64,000 bases of DNA from Erwinia phyllosphaerae (GCF_019132875.1 NZ_JAHSPF010000005.1:310001-374000), one strand, 5' to 3'. Numbered from the stretch's first letter, positions 48,752 to 58,206 are shown. A program made the numbers and translations. The notes: generated by a model from the letters alone, not told the origin.

Positions 48752-49749
48752 TCCGGCGAGCCCACCGAATGACGGCGCACCAGCGTCGGGCTAAACATAT
48801 TGGTCACCTCAGGCAGCGGCTGGTTATTCGCCAGCGCTAACGCCAGCTCCGCTGCCTGCTGCGCCATGGTCACGATAGGGTAACGCACCGTCGTCAGCCT
48901 TGGACGCACGTAGCGCGACACCAGCACATCATCAAAACCAATCAGCGACATCTCTTCCGGCACGCGCACGCCGTTATCGCTCAGCACCGCCAGCGATCCT
49001 GCCGCCATTGAGTCGTTATAGCAGGCTACGGCAGTGAAAGGCTTGCCGCGTCCCAGCAGTTCCGTCATCGCCTGTTCGCCGCCGGTTTCATCCGGTTCGC
49101 CAAAGGCCACCAGCCGATCGTTGCAGGGCAGGTCGTGTTCTCTCAGCGCATCGTAATAGCCTTGCAGACGATCTTCCGCGTCGGAAATGGAATGGGTTGA
49201 GCAGATAAAAGCGATATTGTGATGACCTTGCTGAATCAGATGACGGGTTGCCAGCCAGGCACCGTAACGGTCATCCAGCGCAATACAACGTTTTCCAAAG
49301 CCGGGCAGCGTGCGGTTGATCAGCACCATACCGGGGATTTGCTCCATTAGCGGAATCAGATCGGCATCGGGAATTTTTTTAGTATGGACCACCAGCGCGC
49401 CGCAGCGATGGCGAATAAGCTGCTCAATGGCCTGACGTTCTTTTTGCTCGTTGTGATAACCGTTGCCGATCAGTAAAAAGTTGCCGGTGCGGTAGGCGAC
49501 CTGCTCCACGGCTTTAACCAGCGCGCCAAAAAAGGGATCGGAAACGTCGCCCACCACCAGCCCCATGGTTTCCGTGGACTGCTGCGCCAGCGCGCGCGCA
49601 TTGGCATTGGGATGATACTGCAGCTCAGCCATCGCGCTGTTGACGGCAAGTCGGGAAGCCTCGCTCGCCTTGGGCGAATGATTAATCACGCGGGAAACCG
49701 TGGCAACGGAAACGCCCGCAAGCCTGGCAACATCCTTAATGGTGGCCAT
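48748..49749 (-). CDS. galR: Galactose repressor GalR (LacI family)
   Basis: The 333-residue protein is very close to E. coli GalR (343 aa), starting MATIKDVARLAGVSVATVSRVINHSPKAS (helix-turn-helix and hinge). The ligand domain follows, ending in FSPTLVRRHSVGSPD, about ten residues shorter than in E. coli. GalR represses galactose transport and catabolism genes. A gal-like operator sits 18 bp upstream of its start codon (autoregulation), and a perfect operator precedes galP in this window. Confidence 0.96.
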   Translation of the reverse strand: MATIKDVARLAGVSVATVSRVINHSPKASEASRLAVNSAMAELQYHPNANARALAQQSTETMGLVVGDVSDPFFGALVKAVEQVAYRTGNFLLIGNGYHNEQKERQAIEQLIRHRCGALVVHTKKIPDADLIPLMEQIPGMVLINRTLPGFGKRCIALDDRYGAWLATRHLIQQGHHNIAFICSTHSISDAEDRLQGYYDALREHDLPCNDRLVAFGEPDETGGEQAMTELLGRGKPFTAVACYNDSMAAGSLAVLSDNGVRVPEEMSLIGFDDVLVSRYVRPRLTTVRYPIVTMAQQAAELALALANNQPLPEVTNMFSPTLVRRHSVGSPD

Positions 49750-49766
49750 AGTTCCAAAACCTTCCA

Positions 49767-49782
49767 GGGTAAACGTTTACAT
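49767..49782 (-). promoter_or_regulatory. Gal-type operator upstream of galR
   Basis: GGGTAAACGTTTACAT deviates from the gal operator consensus GTGNAANCGNTTNCAC at two outer positions and contains the perfect palindrome GTAAACGTTTAC. It lies directly before the galR start codon, consistent with autoregulation or control by another LacI-family protein. Confidence 0.65.
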
Positions 49783-49951
49783 TGCGCTAAGTGTTGCGGA
49801 AATTTCCTGTTACTTCAAGCACACAGAATGTAGCCGCCGTCGCAAAGCCGTTAATTGATTGGCGATCCAGCCACCAGGAGGGGGATTCAACGGCGCGCGA
49901 AAAAGATGGTAATCTGGTTGCCAGAAAAGATAACACCAGCCGGAATCATTC

Positions 49952-52234
49952 ATGACCATTAAAAAAGTGCCGCACCTTGCCCACTGGGGCGCCTTCACCG
50001 CCGTGGTAGAAAACGGCAGGCTGCTGCGCTGCGAGCCTTTCTTTGCCGACCGCGATCCTTCACCCATGCTGAATACCATCCCGGAACTGGTTTATTCCGA
50101 CAAGCGCATTCGCCAGCCGATGGTGCGCCGTTCCTGGCTTAAATCGCGTGAAAAAAGCGATCGCACGCTGCGCGGAAGAGAAGACTTTGTCGCCGTCGAC
50201 TGGGAAACCGCGCTGGATCTGGTGGCGGAAGAGAACCGCCGCGTGCGCGATCGTTACGGCGCTTCCGGCATTTTTAATGGCTCTTATGGCTGGTCATCGG
50301 CAGGACGCGTCAACCATGCGCGAACGCTCGTCCGCCGTTTTTACTTCACCGGCGGCGGCGGCGTGGATCAGTTAGGTAACTACAGCTGGGGAGCGGCGCA
50401 GTTTTTTCTGCCTTATATCATCGGCACCTATATGCCGCTGACCGGACGCGTCACCGACTGGCCCGACGTGGTTAAACACTGCGAGATCTTCCTGGCCTTT
50501 GGCGGCCTGGCGCTAAAAAATGGTCAGGTAGCTTCCGGCGGCGCTGGCGAGCACAGCCTGAAACCCGCGCTGCTGGAGCTGGCAGCGAAGGGCACGCCGA
50601 TCATCAATATCAGCCCGATGCGCGATGACTGTCCGGAGTTCGTTAACGCCGAGTGGATTCCGATTCGGCCCAACACCGACGTGGCGCTGATGCTGGCGCT
50701 GGGCTTCGAGACAGAGCGACTGGACGCAGCCGATCGGGATTTCCTTGCTTCACACTGCGTCGGCTATCCGCAGCTGCGCAGCTATCTGCTGGGTGAAAGC
50801 GACGGTATAGCGAAGACGCCGCGCTGGGCCAGCGATATCACCGGCATCCCGGCCCAGCGTATTGAGCAGCTGGCTAAACAGCTGATCGGCAAGCGGAGTT
50901 TTATCACCAGCTCCTATTCTGTTCAGCGCGCGCACCGTGGCGAGCAGCCTTACTGGATGATGATTGCACTTTCGTCCATGCTGGGGCAGCCGGGCCTGCC
51001 GGGCGCCGGTTTCTCTTTTGGACACGGTTCGATGAACAGCGTTGGCAATCCGCGTATTGAAGGGCCAGCGCCGCTAATGTCGACCGGGGTAAATCCGATT
51101 GCCGATCGCGCTATCCCGGTCGCGCGCATCAGCGATATGCTGTTGAATCCCGGCCAGCCTTACGCTTTCCAGGGCGAAACGCATACCTATCCCGATATCC
51201 ATCTTATCCACTGGGCTGGCGGCAATCCTTTTCATCATCACCAGCAGCTTAATCGCCTGGTCGAAGGCTGGCAGAAACCCGATACCGTTGTCGTACAGGA
51301 CATCGTCTGGACGCCAGCCGCGCAGATGGCCGATATTGTGCTGCCGGTCACCACCACGCTGGAACGCAACGACATTGGCGGCTCTTCCCGTGACCGCTTT
51401 GTGCTGGCTATGCATCAGGCCATCAGGCCGCAGCATCAGGCCCGTAACGACTTTGATATTTTTGCCGATCTTGCCGATCGGCTGGGCTACCGCGAGGCCT
51501 TCACTGAAAATCGCAACGAGATGCAGTGGATCGAACATCTTTATCAGCAGTGTGCGGTTGCGCATCAGCGTAAGGGCATTGACTGGCCAGAGTTCCAGAC
51601 CTTCTGGGAACAAGGTTACGCAGAGGTACCGGAAGGCGGAAAACCGTTTATTTTTATGGAGGATTTTCGCCAGGATCCGCTGAAGAATCCGATCCAGACC
51701 GCCAGCGGCAAAATTGAACTGTTTAGCGAAACCATCGGCGGTTTCGGGCTGGAAGATTTTGCGCCGCATCCCGAGTGGCAGCCGCCGCAAGAGTGGCTGG
51801 GCGCGGAACTAAGCCAGCGCTTTCCGCTGCATATGATCTCTATTCAGCCTGGCGACAGGTTGCATAGCCAGATGGACGCTACGCCCTCCGTGCAGGCCAG
51901 CAAAACCGCCGGACGTGAAACCTTGTGGATGCATCCGGACGATGCCAGCCCGCGAGGCATTGCCGATGGCGATGTTATTGAGGTCAGCAACGAGCGTGGC
52001 CGCATGCTGGCGGGCGTTCGGCTTACGGACGGCGTTAGCCGCCGCGTGGTCCTGATTGCCACCGGAGCGTGGTTCGATCCGGGCTTCGGTAAGGCCTGGC
52101 AACCGTTCGATCGCGCGGGCAATCCTAACGTGCTGACGCTGGATATCGGCACCTCATCGCTGACGCAAGGACCAAACGCCATGAGCTGCCTGGTGGAAAT
52201 CCATAAGGCCGCCGTTGATGACGCGAAAGCATAA
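49952..52234 (+). CDS. Molybdopterin S/N-oxide reductase, BisC-like (cytoplasmic)
   Basis: The 760-residue protein resembles E. coli BisC and the catalytic part of TorZ: THWG-like LAHWGAFTAVVENG at the start, IFNGSYGWSSAGRVNHA (the serine molybdenum ligand region), ARNDFDVFA-like QARNDFDIFADLADRLG, and the C-terminal MGD-binding domain (LHSQMDATPS, DDASPRGIADGDVIEVSNERGRMLAG). No Tat signal or iron-sulfur cysteines are visible at the N-terminus, so it should be cytoplasmic, as BisC is. BisC reduces biotin sulfoxide and methionine sulfoxide; the substrate here is unknown. It stands alone without membrane or electron-transfer subunits, divergent from galR. Confidence 0.85.
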   Translation: MTIKKVPHLAHWGAFTAVVENGRLLRCEPFFADRDPSPMLNTIPELVYSDKRIRQPMVRRSWLKSREKSDRTLRGREDFVAVDWETALDLVAEENRRVRDRYGASGIFNGSYGWSSAGRVNHARTLVRRFYFTGGGGVDQLGNYSWGAAQFFLPYIIGTYMPLTGRVTDWPDVVKHCEIFLAFGGLALKNGQVASGGAGEHSLKPALLELAAKGTPIINISPMRDDCPEFVNAEWIPIRPNTDVALMLALGFETERLDAADRDFLASHCVGYPQLRSYLLGESDGIAKTPRWASDITGIPAQRIEQLAKQLIGKRSFITSSYSVQRAHRGEQPYWMMIALSSMLGQPGLPGAGFSFGHGSMNSVGNPRIEGPAPLMSTGVNPIADRAIPVARISDMLLNPGQPYAFQGETHTYPDIHLIHWAGGNPFHHHQQLNRLVEGWQKPDTVVVQDIVWTPAAQMADIVLPVTTTLERNDIGGSSRDRFVLAMHQAIRPQHQARNDFDIFADLADRLGYREAFTENRNEMQWIEHLYQQCAVAHQRKGIDWPEFQTFWEQGYAEVPEGGKPFIFMEDFRQDPLKNPIQTASGKIELFSETIGGFGLEDFAPHPEWQPPQEWLGAELSQRFPLHMISIQPGDRLHSQMDATPSVQASKTAGRETLWMHPDDASPRGIADGDVIEVSNERGRMLAGVRLTDGVSRRVVLIATGAWFDPGFGKAWQPFDRAGNPNVLTLDIGTSSLTQGPNAMSCLVEIHKAAVDDAKA

Positions 52235-52494
52235 TATTGGTAACGCATGCTGAATGATATGCCGCGGGTAAAACCCAAAAACGGCGTGGGAAATCCGTTC
52301 TGAGCTCGCCGCAACAGCGCGGCACACGTCCTGTTTAAGCAGCGCTTGCTGTGGGTAAAACTTGCCGAGGCCTCTTAGCGGCGAGCTTAAAATGTGCAAA
52401 AGTGCATAAGAATCACATGGCTGGTTACATTTTGCGGGTAACTGTTGCGAATGCAGGCTGGCGGGTCGGCTGGTGTGGTTGCTACAGTTTACGT

Positions 52495-52571
52495 CCCAGA
52501 GGTATTGATGGGTGAACATCAAAAGCTTTTACTTTGTTTCACCGACCTGCGCAGATGCGCAGGTTTTTTTT
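52495..52571 (+). ncRNA. omrA: OmrA/OmrB-family small RNA
   Basis: The sequence starts CCCAGAGGTATTGATGGGTG, the conserved 5' seed of OmrA/OmrB, and ends with the family terminator: ACCTGCGC and GCGCAGGT around AGAT followed by seven T residues. The middle is not conserved, as in OmrA versus OmrB. Length is about 77 nt. Omr RNAs are Hfq-dependent, are induced through EnvZ-OmpR, and repress outer-membrane protein and csgD mRNAs. A -10-like TACAGT lies just upstream. In E. coli two copies lie in tandem between aas and galR; only one copy is visible here, and it lies beyond the BisC-like gene. Confidence 0.9.
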
Positions 52572-52725
52572 ACCTGAAGCGTGCCGCAGGCGGCACAACT
52601 CCACCTGTTTATACGCTAAACCCGGGCGCAACAATCACGATCTGAAACACAGTTTTCCTGTCATCATCCCCGCATTTTTTGTATAACTCCCGGTCAGTTA
52701 TTCGCTATCCGTTAACAGAAGAGCT

Positions 52726-54450
52726 ATGCCCCGCTTAAAGAAATTACTGGCTAAAGACCAGGCAAAAACGCCTTTTCATCCCTTTCGCTTTCGTCTGATT
52801 TGCCTTGGCGTGTTTGCCTCTATGCTTCTGCTGCTGGTATGGGTAGGGGATCTCCAGCTGATTAACCATCCTATGCTGGAAAAGCAGGCGGATGAGCGCT
52901 CGCTGCGTACGGTGACTATTCCAACCAATCGCGGCACGCTGCTGGACAGAAACGGCGAAGCGCTGGCGCTAAGCGTGCCGTCGCGCGATATCATTGCCGA
53001 TCCGCAGCGCGTGCTGGAAGCAAATCCCGATTTTACCAGCGCGAAATGGGAATATCTGGCTAACGCACTCGATCAGCGTCCCGAAGAAATTGCCCGGCAA
53101 ATCAAGGCTAACCCCAACCGGCGCTTCTTGTACCTGGGGCATAAGATTGAGCTGGGTATTGCGAAAGACATCGCCAAACTGCATCTGACCGGGATCTCAA
53201 CCGTTTATGATGACAGCCGTTTTTATCCGATGAGCGAAGCAACCGCGCCGCTAATCGGCATCGTTGGCGCTGACAATACCGGCCTGAACGGGCTGGAAAA
53301 AGGCTACGATAAGGTACTGCAAGGTACGCCGGGCGAGGAGAAGTATCGCCAGGATGCCCACGGCAACATCATTGCAATGATCAACTATGAGCCGCCAAAA
53401 CAGCCGCCGACGGTGCAGCTCAGCATCGATAAGTTCGATCAGTACACTATGTACACCAAACTGCGCGACGGCGTGTTGGTGAATAAAGCGGACTCGGGCG
53501 CGGCGGTACTGGTGAAAATCGACACCGGCGAAATTTTGGGGATGGCTTCTTATCCTTCTTATAATCCCAATAATTTTGTTGATGTGTCACCAAACCAGAT
53601 GCGTAACGCGGCAATTAACGACAGCTATGAGCCTGGTTCCACGGTAAAACCGCTGGTGGTTATGGAAGGCCTTGCGCGCAAGCTGGTGCGTCCGGACTCC
53701 GTGCTGGACACCACACCCTACCGCGTAAACGGCCACCTGATCCGCGATGTTGGCCACTGGCCTCGCCTGACTATGACCGGCATTTTGCAAAAATCGAGCG
53801 ATATTGGCGTATCGCATATTGCGCTGGCGATGCCTGCCGAAGTCCTGGTCAATACCTATCACTCTTTTGGGCTGGGTAGACCAACCGGGCTGGGGTTGAC
53901 TGGCGAAAGCGTGGGTTACTTTCCGCTGCATCGTGAACGCTGGGCGGATATCGAAAGGGCTACCTTCTCCTTTGGCTATGGCCTGCGCGTTACGCCGTTA
54001 CAGATTGCACGTGAATATGCCACGTTAGGCTCTTTTGGCGTATATCGTCCGCTTTCAATCACTAAGGTTACGCCACCGGTTATCGGCACGCGCGTAGCCA
54101 ATGAGGACATTGTGCGTTCGGTCGTGCATATGATGGAGAGCGATGCGTTGCCGGGCGGCAGTGGCGTGCGCGCAGCCGTGCCGGGCTATCGTCTGGCAAT
54201 CAAGACCGGTACGGCAGAAAAGATGGGCGCGAGCGGTAAATACGATGGCGGTTATATCAACTATACCGCTGGCGTAGCGCCAGCCAGCAATCCGCAGGTG
54301 GCGCTGGTGGTGATGATTAACCATCCTACCGCTGGCGATCACTTTGGTGGCTCGGTTGCGGCACCGGTGTTCGGCAATATTATCGGGCCGGTACTGAAGC
54401 ATCTGAACGTGGCACCGGACGCGCTTTACTCTACCCACAACGGCTCATAG
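52726..54450 (+). CDS. Second class B penicillin-binding protein (FtsI/PBP3 paralogue)
   Basis: The 574-residue protein is a class B transpeptidase closely related to E. coli FtsI (588 aa): a single N-terminal helix (about 23-40), a pedestal domain, then the catalytic motifs SxxK as S305-T-V-K308 (EPGSTVKP), S357-S-D359 and K493-T-G495. The second motif is SSD where FtsI has SSN. ftsI belongs in the mra/dcw cluster, so this is an extra copy; Salmonella has a comparable PBP3SAL used in acidic, intracellular-like conditions. It probably makes septal peptidoglycan cross-links under special conditions. It is preceded by the Omr RNA, with no obvious operon partner. Confidence 0.85.
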   Translation: MPRLKKLLAKDQAKTPFHPFRFRLICLGVFASMLLLLVWVGDLQLINHPMLEKQADERSLRTVTIPTNRGTLLDRNGEALALSVPSRDIIADPQRVLEANPDFTSAKWEYLANALDQRPEEIARQIKANPNRRFLYLGHKIELGIAKDIAKLHLTGISTVYDDSRFYPMSEATAPLIGIVGADNTGLNGLEKGYDKVLQGTPGEEKYRQDAHGNIIAMINYEPPKQPPTVQLSIDKFDQYTMYTKLRDGVLVNKADSGAAVLVKIDTGEILGMASYPSYNPNNFVDVSPNQMRNAAINDSYEPGSTVKPLVVMEGLARKLVRPDSVLDTTPYRVNGHLIRDVGHWPRLTMTGILQKSSDIGVSHIALAMPAEVLVNTYHSFGLGRPTGLGLTGESVGYFPLHRERWADIERATFSFGYGLRVTPLQIAREYATLGSFGVYRPLSITKVTPPVIGTRVANEDIVRSVVHMMESDALPGGSGVRAAVPGYRLAIKTGTAEKMGASGKYDGGYINYTAGVAPASNPQVALVVMINHPTAGDHFGGSVAAPVFGNIIGPVLKHLNVAPDALYSTHNGS

Positions 54451-54585
54451 CTCTTTTCGGGGATGGTTAGCCACCCAACCGCTTAGCGGTGGCAAGGGCT
54501 GGCCGGACAAGCAGATAGTTTACGCGCAGGGAAGCGCGAAACGAGCCGGGATGGCCGTATTAAAGACGTTTCCCGTTGCGGTCAC

Positions 54586-54782
54586 CTCTTAACGCCTTAT
54601 GCCCGATCCCATAGCGACTTCCAAAGTAACCTGCCTCTTAATGCCTTATTTCCGGGCCCGTGGCAGCTTTCCAGGCAATCTGATCCCTAACGCCTTATGC
54701 CCAATCCGGCAGCGACTTCCAAAGTAACCTGCCTCTTAACGCCTTATTTCCGGGCCCGTGGCAGCTTCCAAAGCAACCTGAT
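54586..54782. repeat. Higher-order tandem repeat (A-B-A-B), about 98 bp period
   Basis: Four adjacent units of 48-50 bp alternate in type: A1 54586-54634, B1 54635-54684, A2 54685-54732, B2 54733-54782, and a partial A-like unit follows from 54783. All begin with a variant of CTCTTAACGCCTTAT. A units continue GCCC... and hold AGCGACTTCCAAAGTAACC; B units continue TTCCGGGCCCGTGGCAGC. The A-B pair looks duplicated as a block. No coding role is evident. The whole gap 54451-55068 otherwise shows no gene. Confidence 0.85.
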
Positions 54783-55068
54783 CCTTAACGCATTATGTCG
54801 CCCCCTGGCTTTTTTCAAAATAATCCAGCCATTGCCGCATCAGGCCGCTCCCTGGCAACCTCCACAATCCGCCTGTTTTTGCTCGCCTTTGTGTCACAGT
54901 TCAACTTTAACGACTAAATATCCTCGCAAACCGGCAGTTGTTCCAACGATTGAGAATGCTCCGATCTATTAAATTAAATTTATCTACTATTCCATGTATT
55001 GATCTCTAAACTTTATGTATTCCGGCATGGATAGCTCTGTCTCCGCGACGTGATTTAAGAGGATTTCC

Positions 55069-57972
55069 GTGCAAATTACCCGAACAGCATCTGTACTCCC
55101 GATTCCTTCCCCACTGTCATTACTGGCCGTTTTGATCGGCTCGCTTTTGCTCAGCGGCTGTGGTGGTGGTGGTGGCGGCGGCGGTAGCAGCAACAATGAA
55201 ACCGTAAATACTACGCCAACACCTACAACGCCAACGCCAACGACGCCGACACCAACACCAACGACGCCGACGCCGACGCCGACAACGACGACGACAACCA
55301 CTACTCCAACGCCGGTATCGACGACCCCGGTGACAACCTACGGCCCGGTGAAAGTAGGGATAGTGGATTCGGGGCTGGCGGCTGGCCGTTCAGACATCAA
55401 CTACGCCAACGTCCATTTTACCTCTTATCTGTCCGGGGCCAGCCAAACCCTGAACGATAACAACGGCACGGCAGGGCACGGAACGGTAGTCGCATTGACC
55501 ATTGCCGGTCTTGCCAGCGGCGCCTTTTCCGGCGGCGTGGCACCAGACAGCGATCTGTGGATAGCTCAGGCGTCCAGTAACAATCTTTTTTATTACAGCG
55601 ACACTCAGCGAGCAATCAGCGGGCTGCTAAATAACGGCGTGAAAATTATCAACATGTCTTATGCTTCCGGCGAGCGTTTGACAACGACTGCTGAACTGGA
55701 AAGCGCGCGGGTCAGCGGCCGTTACGATCTGCTGCGTGACAGCCTGAGCAGCATTGTCAGCGCCAACGCGTTGGGCGTGGTGGTGACGGGTAATAACGGC
55801 ACCTCAACGCCATCGCCTAATGCTCAGATCCCGCTGATTTATAACGACGCCAGCCTGGAGAAAGGGCTGATCGCCGTCACCGGTTACCTGCCGGGCTATA
55901 CCGTGGCGCAGGGCAGTCGCCCACCTGAGCTATATGTGTTTGACGCCTGTGGCGATGCAGCGGCCTGGTGTCTTGCCGCGCCAGGCTACGCCGATTATTT
56001 GCAGGATGACGGCACGCTTGCGCGTAAATATGGTACCTCTTTTGCGGCGCCTCGCGTTGCTGGCGCTGCCTCGAGAGTTTCGGCACAGTTTCCCTGGATG
56101 ACGGGCTATAACCTTCAACAAACCTTGTTAACCACGGCGGACTATCATACCGATGCCGTCCAGGGCGTCAGTCAGGATACTGCCAATGGCCGTCCTTATA
56201 ACGATACCTTTGGCTGGGGCAATGTCGATGTCGATAAGGCCCTGAAAGGGCCGGGCATGTTTTATAACGCGGACTTTACCGCCGCGCTGACCTACGGCAG
56301 CTACGTTTTTTCTAACGACATTAGCGGCAATGGCGGGTTAATTGTGACGGGAGCCAGCGACGCGGGTGGCATACTGACGCTGACCGGCAATAACACCTAT
56401 ACGGGCGCAACCCAGGTCGAAAGTAACACATTGTATATAGATGGCAGCGTCGCCAGCGACGTACGGGTAACCGGCAGCGGTCTGCTGGCTGGCTCGGGCA
56501 ACATCAGCGGCAACCTGAGCAATCAGGGGACGGTTGTCACTACGTCTGGTGGGGCGCTACATGTTGCGGGTAGCTATCAACAGAGCGCCGACGGCACCTT
56601 GCGCATCACGCTTTCCGAACCGCTGACGGTGGCGGGGCCGGCAACGCTGAACGGCGCATTGCAGGTTACCTTGCCTTCCGACACCTATGTTGTGCAAACC
56701 AACGAATCGTTGTTGCAAAGCGGGCAGGGGATTAGCGGCCAGTTTTCCAGCGTCGATACCGGGGTATTCCTGCAGGGGACGGTTGCCTATGGCAGTAACA
56801 GCGTCGACGGGCATTTTCAGCGCGTCAATACCGTGCAGGCGGCGGAAGCGGCTGGGCTTACCGGTACGGCGACACTGAAAAGCGCCGCAAACGTAGAACA
56901 GGCGATGCAGGTTGCCGATAGCCTTTCCACGCAGTCTGGCTTATCTGCTCAGCAAACCTCGCTGTTACAGGCCGCCGCCGCATTTGAGCAGATCGGCAGC
57001 AGTGCAGAGGCTGCGGCAGCGCTGGACTCGCTTTCCGGGCAGGCGCACGCCAGCGGCAACGCCATCCTTTTCAACAGCCTGGACTACCAGAACCAGCTGC
57101 TGAACAACCGTCTCGATCCTGAGCAACGCAAAAATAACGGGGTATGGGCGGAAACCGGTACGCTGCACGGCGATCTGCAACAGGATGGCTATCTGGGCAG
57201 CCACTATCGTACCAATACGACGGCAATCGGTATCGACAGCGATTTTGACGTTACGGGCCTGCGGCTGGGCGCGGCGGTGACCGACAGCGAGATCAAAGCC
57301 AGCTATGACGGCAGCGGCGGCAACAGCAGTAACAGCCTGCAGGGCGTCATGTTTTACGGGCAGTATGCCGTGACGCCGGAATGGATTTGGCAAGGAAACC
57401 TGAGCTATCAGCACGGCAATACCGAACTCGATCGGGCTGTGTTAATTGATGGCGTGCAGGCGACCTCATCAGATACGAGCAATGACAGCTGGCAAGCGTT
57501 GGTAAAAACGGGCTACCGCTGGTCGCTGGACGATTATCTGACGCTGCAACCTTATGTCGGAATGAAGCTAAGTCAGCTCTATACCGGCGACTTTAAAGAT
57601 AAAGGCAGCGCGCTGGGTCTGCAGGGCGACAGCGCGCGTTACAGCCGCACCGTTGGGCTGACCGGGCTTAACCTGAGCGCACCGCTGTTTGACGTGGACG
57701 AATGGTGGTCGCTGCTGTCGGTTTACGGCGAATATCAGCATGCCTTTAGCAATCCGTCGCTGGACGTCAACGCCAGGTGGACAGGGGCTGGTTCAGAAGG
57801 TGAAAGCTTCCAGATCCCCGGCATGCGGCTTGATCAGGATTCTCAATGGTATGGCGTAAGGGTTGACGTGGCGAAAGCCAAAGATGCGCGGCTGTTCCTG
57901 CGAGCGGATAAGCATATTGCGGATAAAGGCGACGAGTCGGTATTCCGTGGCGGCGTCGATATCGCGTTTTAA
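55069..57972 (+). CDS. Subtilisin-like autotransporter with lipoprotein signal
   Basis: The GTG at 55069 (after AGAGGA) starts a 967-residue protein. A lipobox LLSG-C31 is followed by eight glycines (32-39) and a threonine/proline-rich linker (about 48-85). The S8 protease domain has the triad Asp100 (VGIVDSG), His137 (AGHGTVVA) and Ser324 (GTSFAAP), with the oxyanion region GNNG. A passenger repeat with the PATR pattern (TLTGNNTYTGATQVESNTLYIDGS) and an autochaperone-like beta-helix follow; the C-terminal beta-barrel (about 695-967) ends in ...GGVDIAF with the required terminal phenylalanine. It resembles Serratia SSP-type and Neisseria NalP autotransporters; NalP is also a lipoprotein. It should be exposed at the cell surface, perhaps released by self-cleavage. 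Confidence 0.9.
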   Translation: MQITRTASVLPIPSPLSLLAVLIGSLLLSGCGGGGGGGGSSNNETVNTTPTPTTPTPTTPTPTPTTPTPTPTTTTTTTTPTPVSTTPVTTYGPVKVGIVDSGLAAGRSDINYANVHFTSYLSGASQTLNDNNGTAGHGTVVALTIAGLASGAFSGGVAPDSDLWIAQASSNNLFYYSDTQRAISGLLNNGVKIINMSYASGERLTTTAELESARVSGRYDLLRDSLSSIVSANALGVVVTGNNGTSTPSPNAQIPLIYNDASLEKGLIAVTGYLPGYTVAQGSRPPELYVFDACGDAAAWCLAAPGYADYLQDDGTLARKYGTSFAAPRVAGAASRVSAQFPWMTGYNLQQTLLTTADYHTDAVQGVSQDTANGRPYNDTFGWGNVDVDKALKGPGMFYNADFTAALTYGSYVFSNDISGNGGLIVTGASDAGGILTLTGNNTYTGATQVESNTLYIDGSVASDVRVTGSGLLAGSGNISGNLSNQGTVVTTSGGALHVAGSYQQSADGTLRITLSEPLTVAGPATLNGALQVTLPSDTYVVQTNESLLQSGQGISGQFSSVDTGVFLQGTVAYGSNSVDGHFQRVNTVQAAEAAGLTGTATLKSAANVEQAMQVADSLSTQSGLSAQQTSLLQAAAAFEQIGSSAEAAAALDSLSGQAHASGNAILFNSLDYQNQLLNNRLDPEQRKNNGVWAETGTLHGDLQQDGYLGSHYRTNTTAIGIDSDFDVTGLRLGAAVTDSEIKASYDGSGGNSSNSLQGVMFYGQYAVTPEWIWQGNLSYQHGNTELDRAVLIDGVQATSSDTSNDSWQALVKTGYRWSLDDYLTLQPYVGMKLSQLYTGDFKDKGSALGLQGDSARYSRTVGLTGLNLSAPLFDVDEWWSLLSVYGEYQHAFSNPSLDVNARWTGAGSEGESFQIPGMRLDQDSQWYGVRVDVAKAKDARLFLRADKHIADKGDESVFRGGVDIAF
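55162..55185 (+). repeat. In-frame glycine-codon run in the autotransporter gene
   Basis: Eight consecutive GGT/GGC codons encode the glycines directly after the lipidated cysteine. Slippage would lengthen or shorten the tether by whole residues without shifting the frame. Confidence 0.85.
55213..55332 (+). repeat. ACG/CCN-rich compound repeat encoding the TP linker
   Basis: Imperfect repeats of ACGCCAACG- and ACGCCGAC-type triplets encode the threonine-proline linker between the lipid anchor and the protease domain. Length changes would keep the frame. Confidence 0.8.
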
Positions 57973-58206
57973 CCTTCCTCCACCTTTGCCTGACGGTTCG
58001 TGCCGTTGGGCAAAGGTTCCTCTGATTGCAGCAAAAGATCACACAACTCTTAACTGTTTTTTTGCATCAGGACTACAACTACTTTGCGCCATTCGGAGTA
58101 GGGTGGTGCCATCACGATTTAACACCGCATTCCGTTAGGTCGTGCAGCCCCTTGCCGTGTTGGTAGCGCTGTGAGGGGCGATTTTTTCTCACCGGACGGG
58201 AAGCCT
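57973..58206. other. Intergenic region before the ribbon-helix-helix gene
   Basis: No gene is seen. A terminator-like hairpin lies at 58147-58187, listed separately. Confidence 0.4.
58147..58187 (+). terminator. Terminator-like hairpin in the leader of the RHH gene
   Basis: GCCCCT (58147-58152) and AGGGGC (58174-58179) form a stem with a 21-nt loop that may itself fold, followed by GATTTTTTCTC. It ends only about 20 bp before the start of the small RHH gene, so it could attenuate that gene or be the 3' end of a small RNA. Confidence 0.5.

Noticed and set aside
54697-54972. 91-residue frame after the PBP gene
   Set aside because: It begins inside the A-B tandem repeat and has no recognisable protein features.
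54987-55301. Valine/glycine-rich minus-strand frame over the autotransporter linker
   Set aside because: It is the complement of the Thr-Pro and Gly codon repeats of the real gene.
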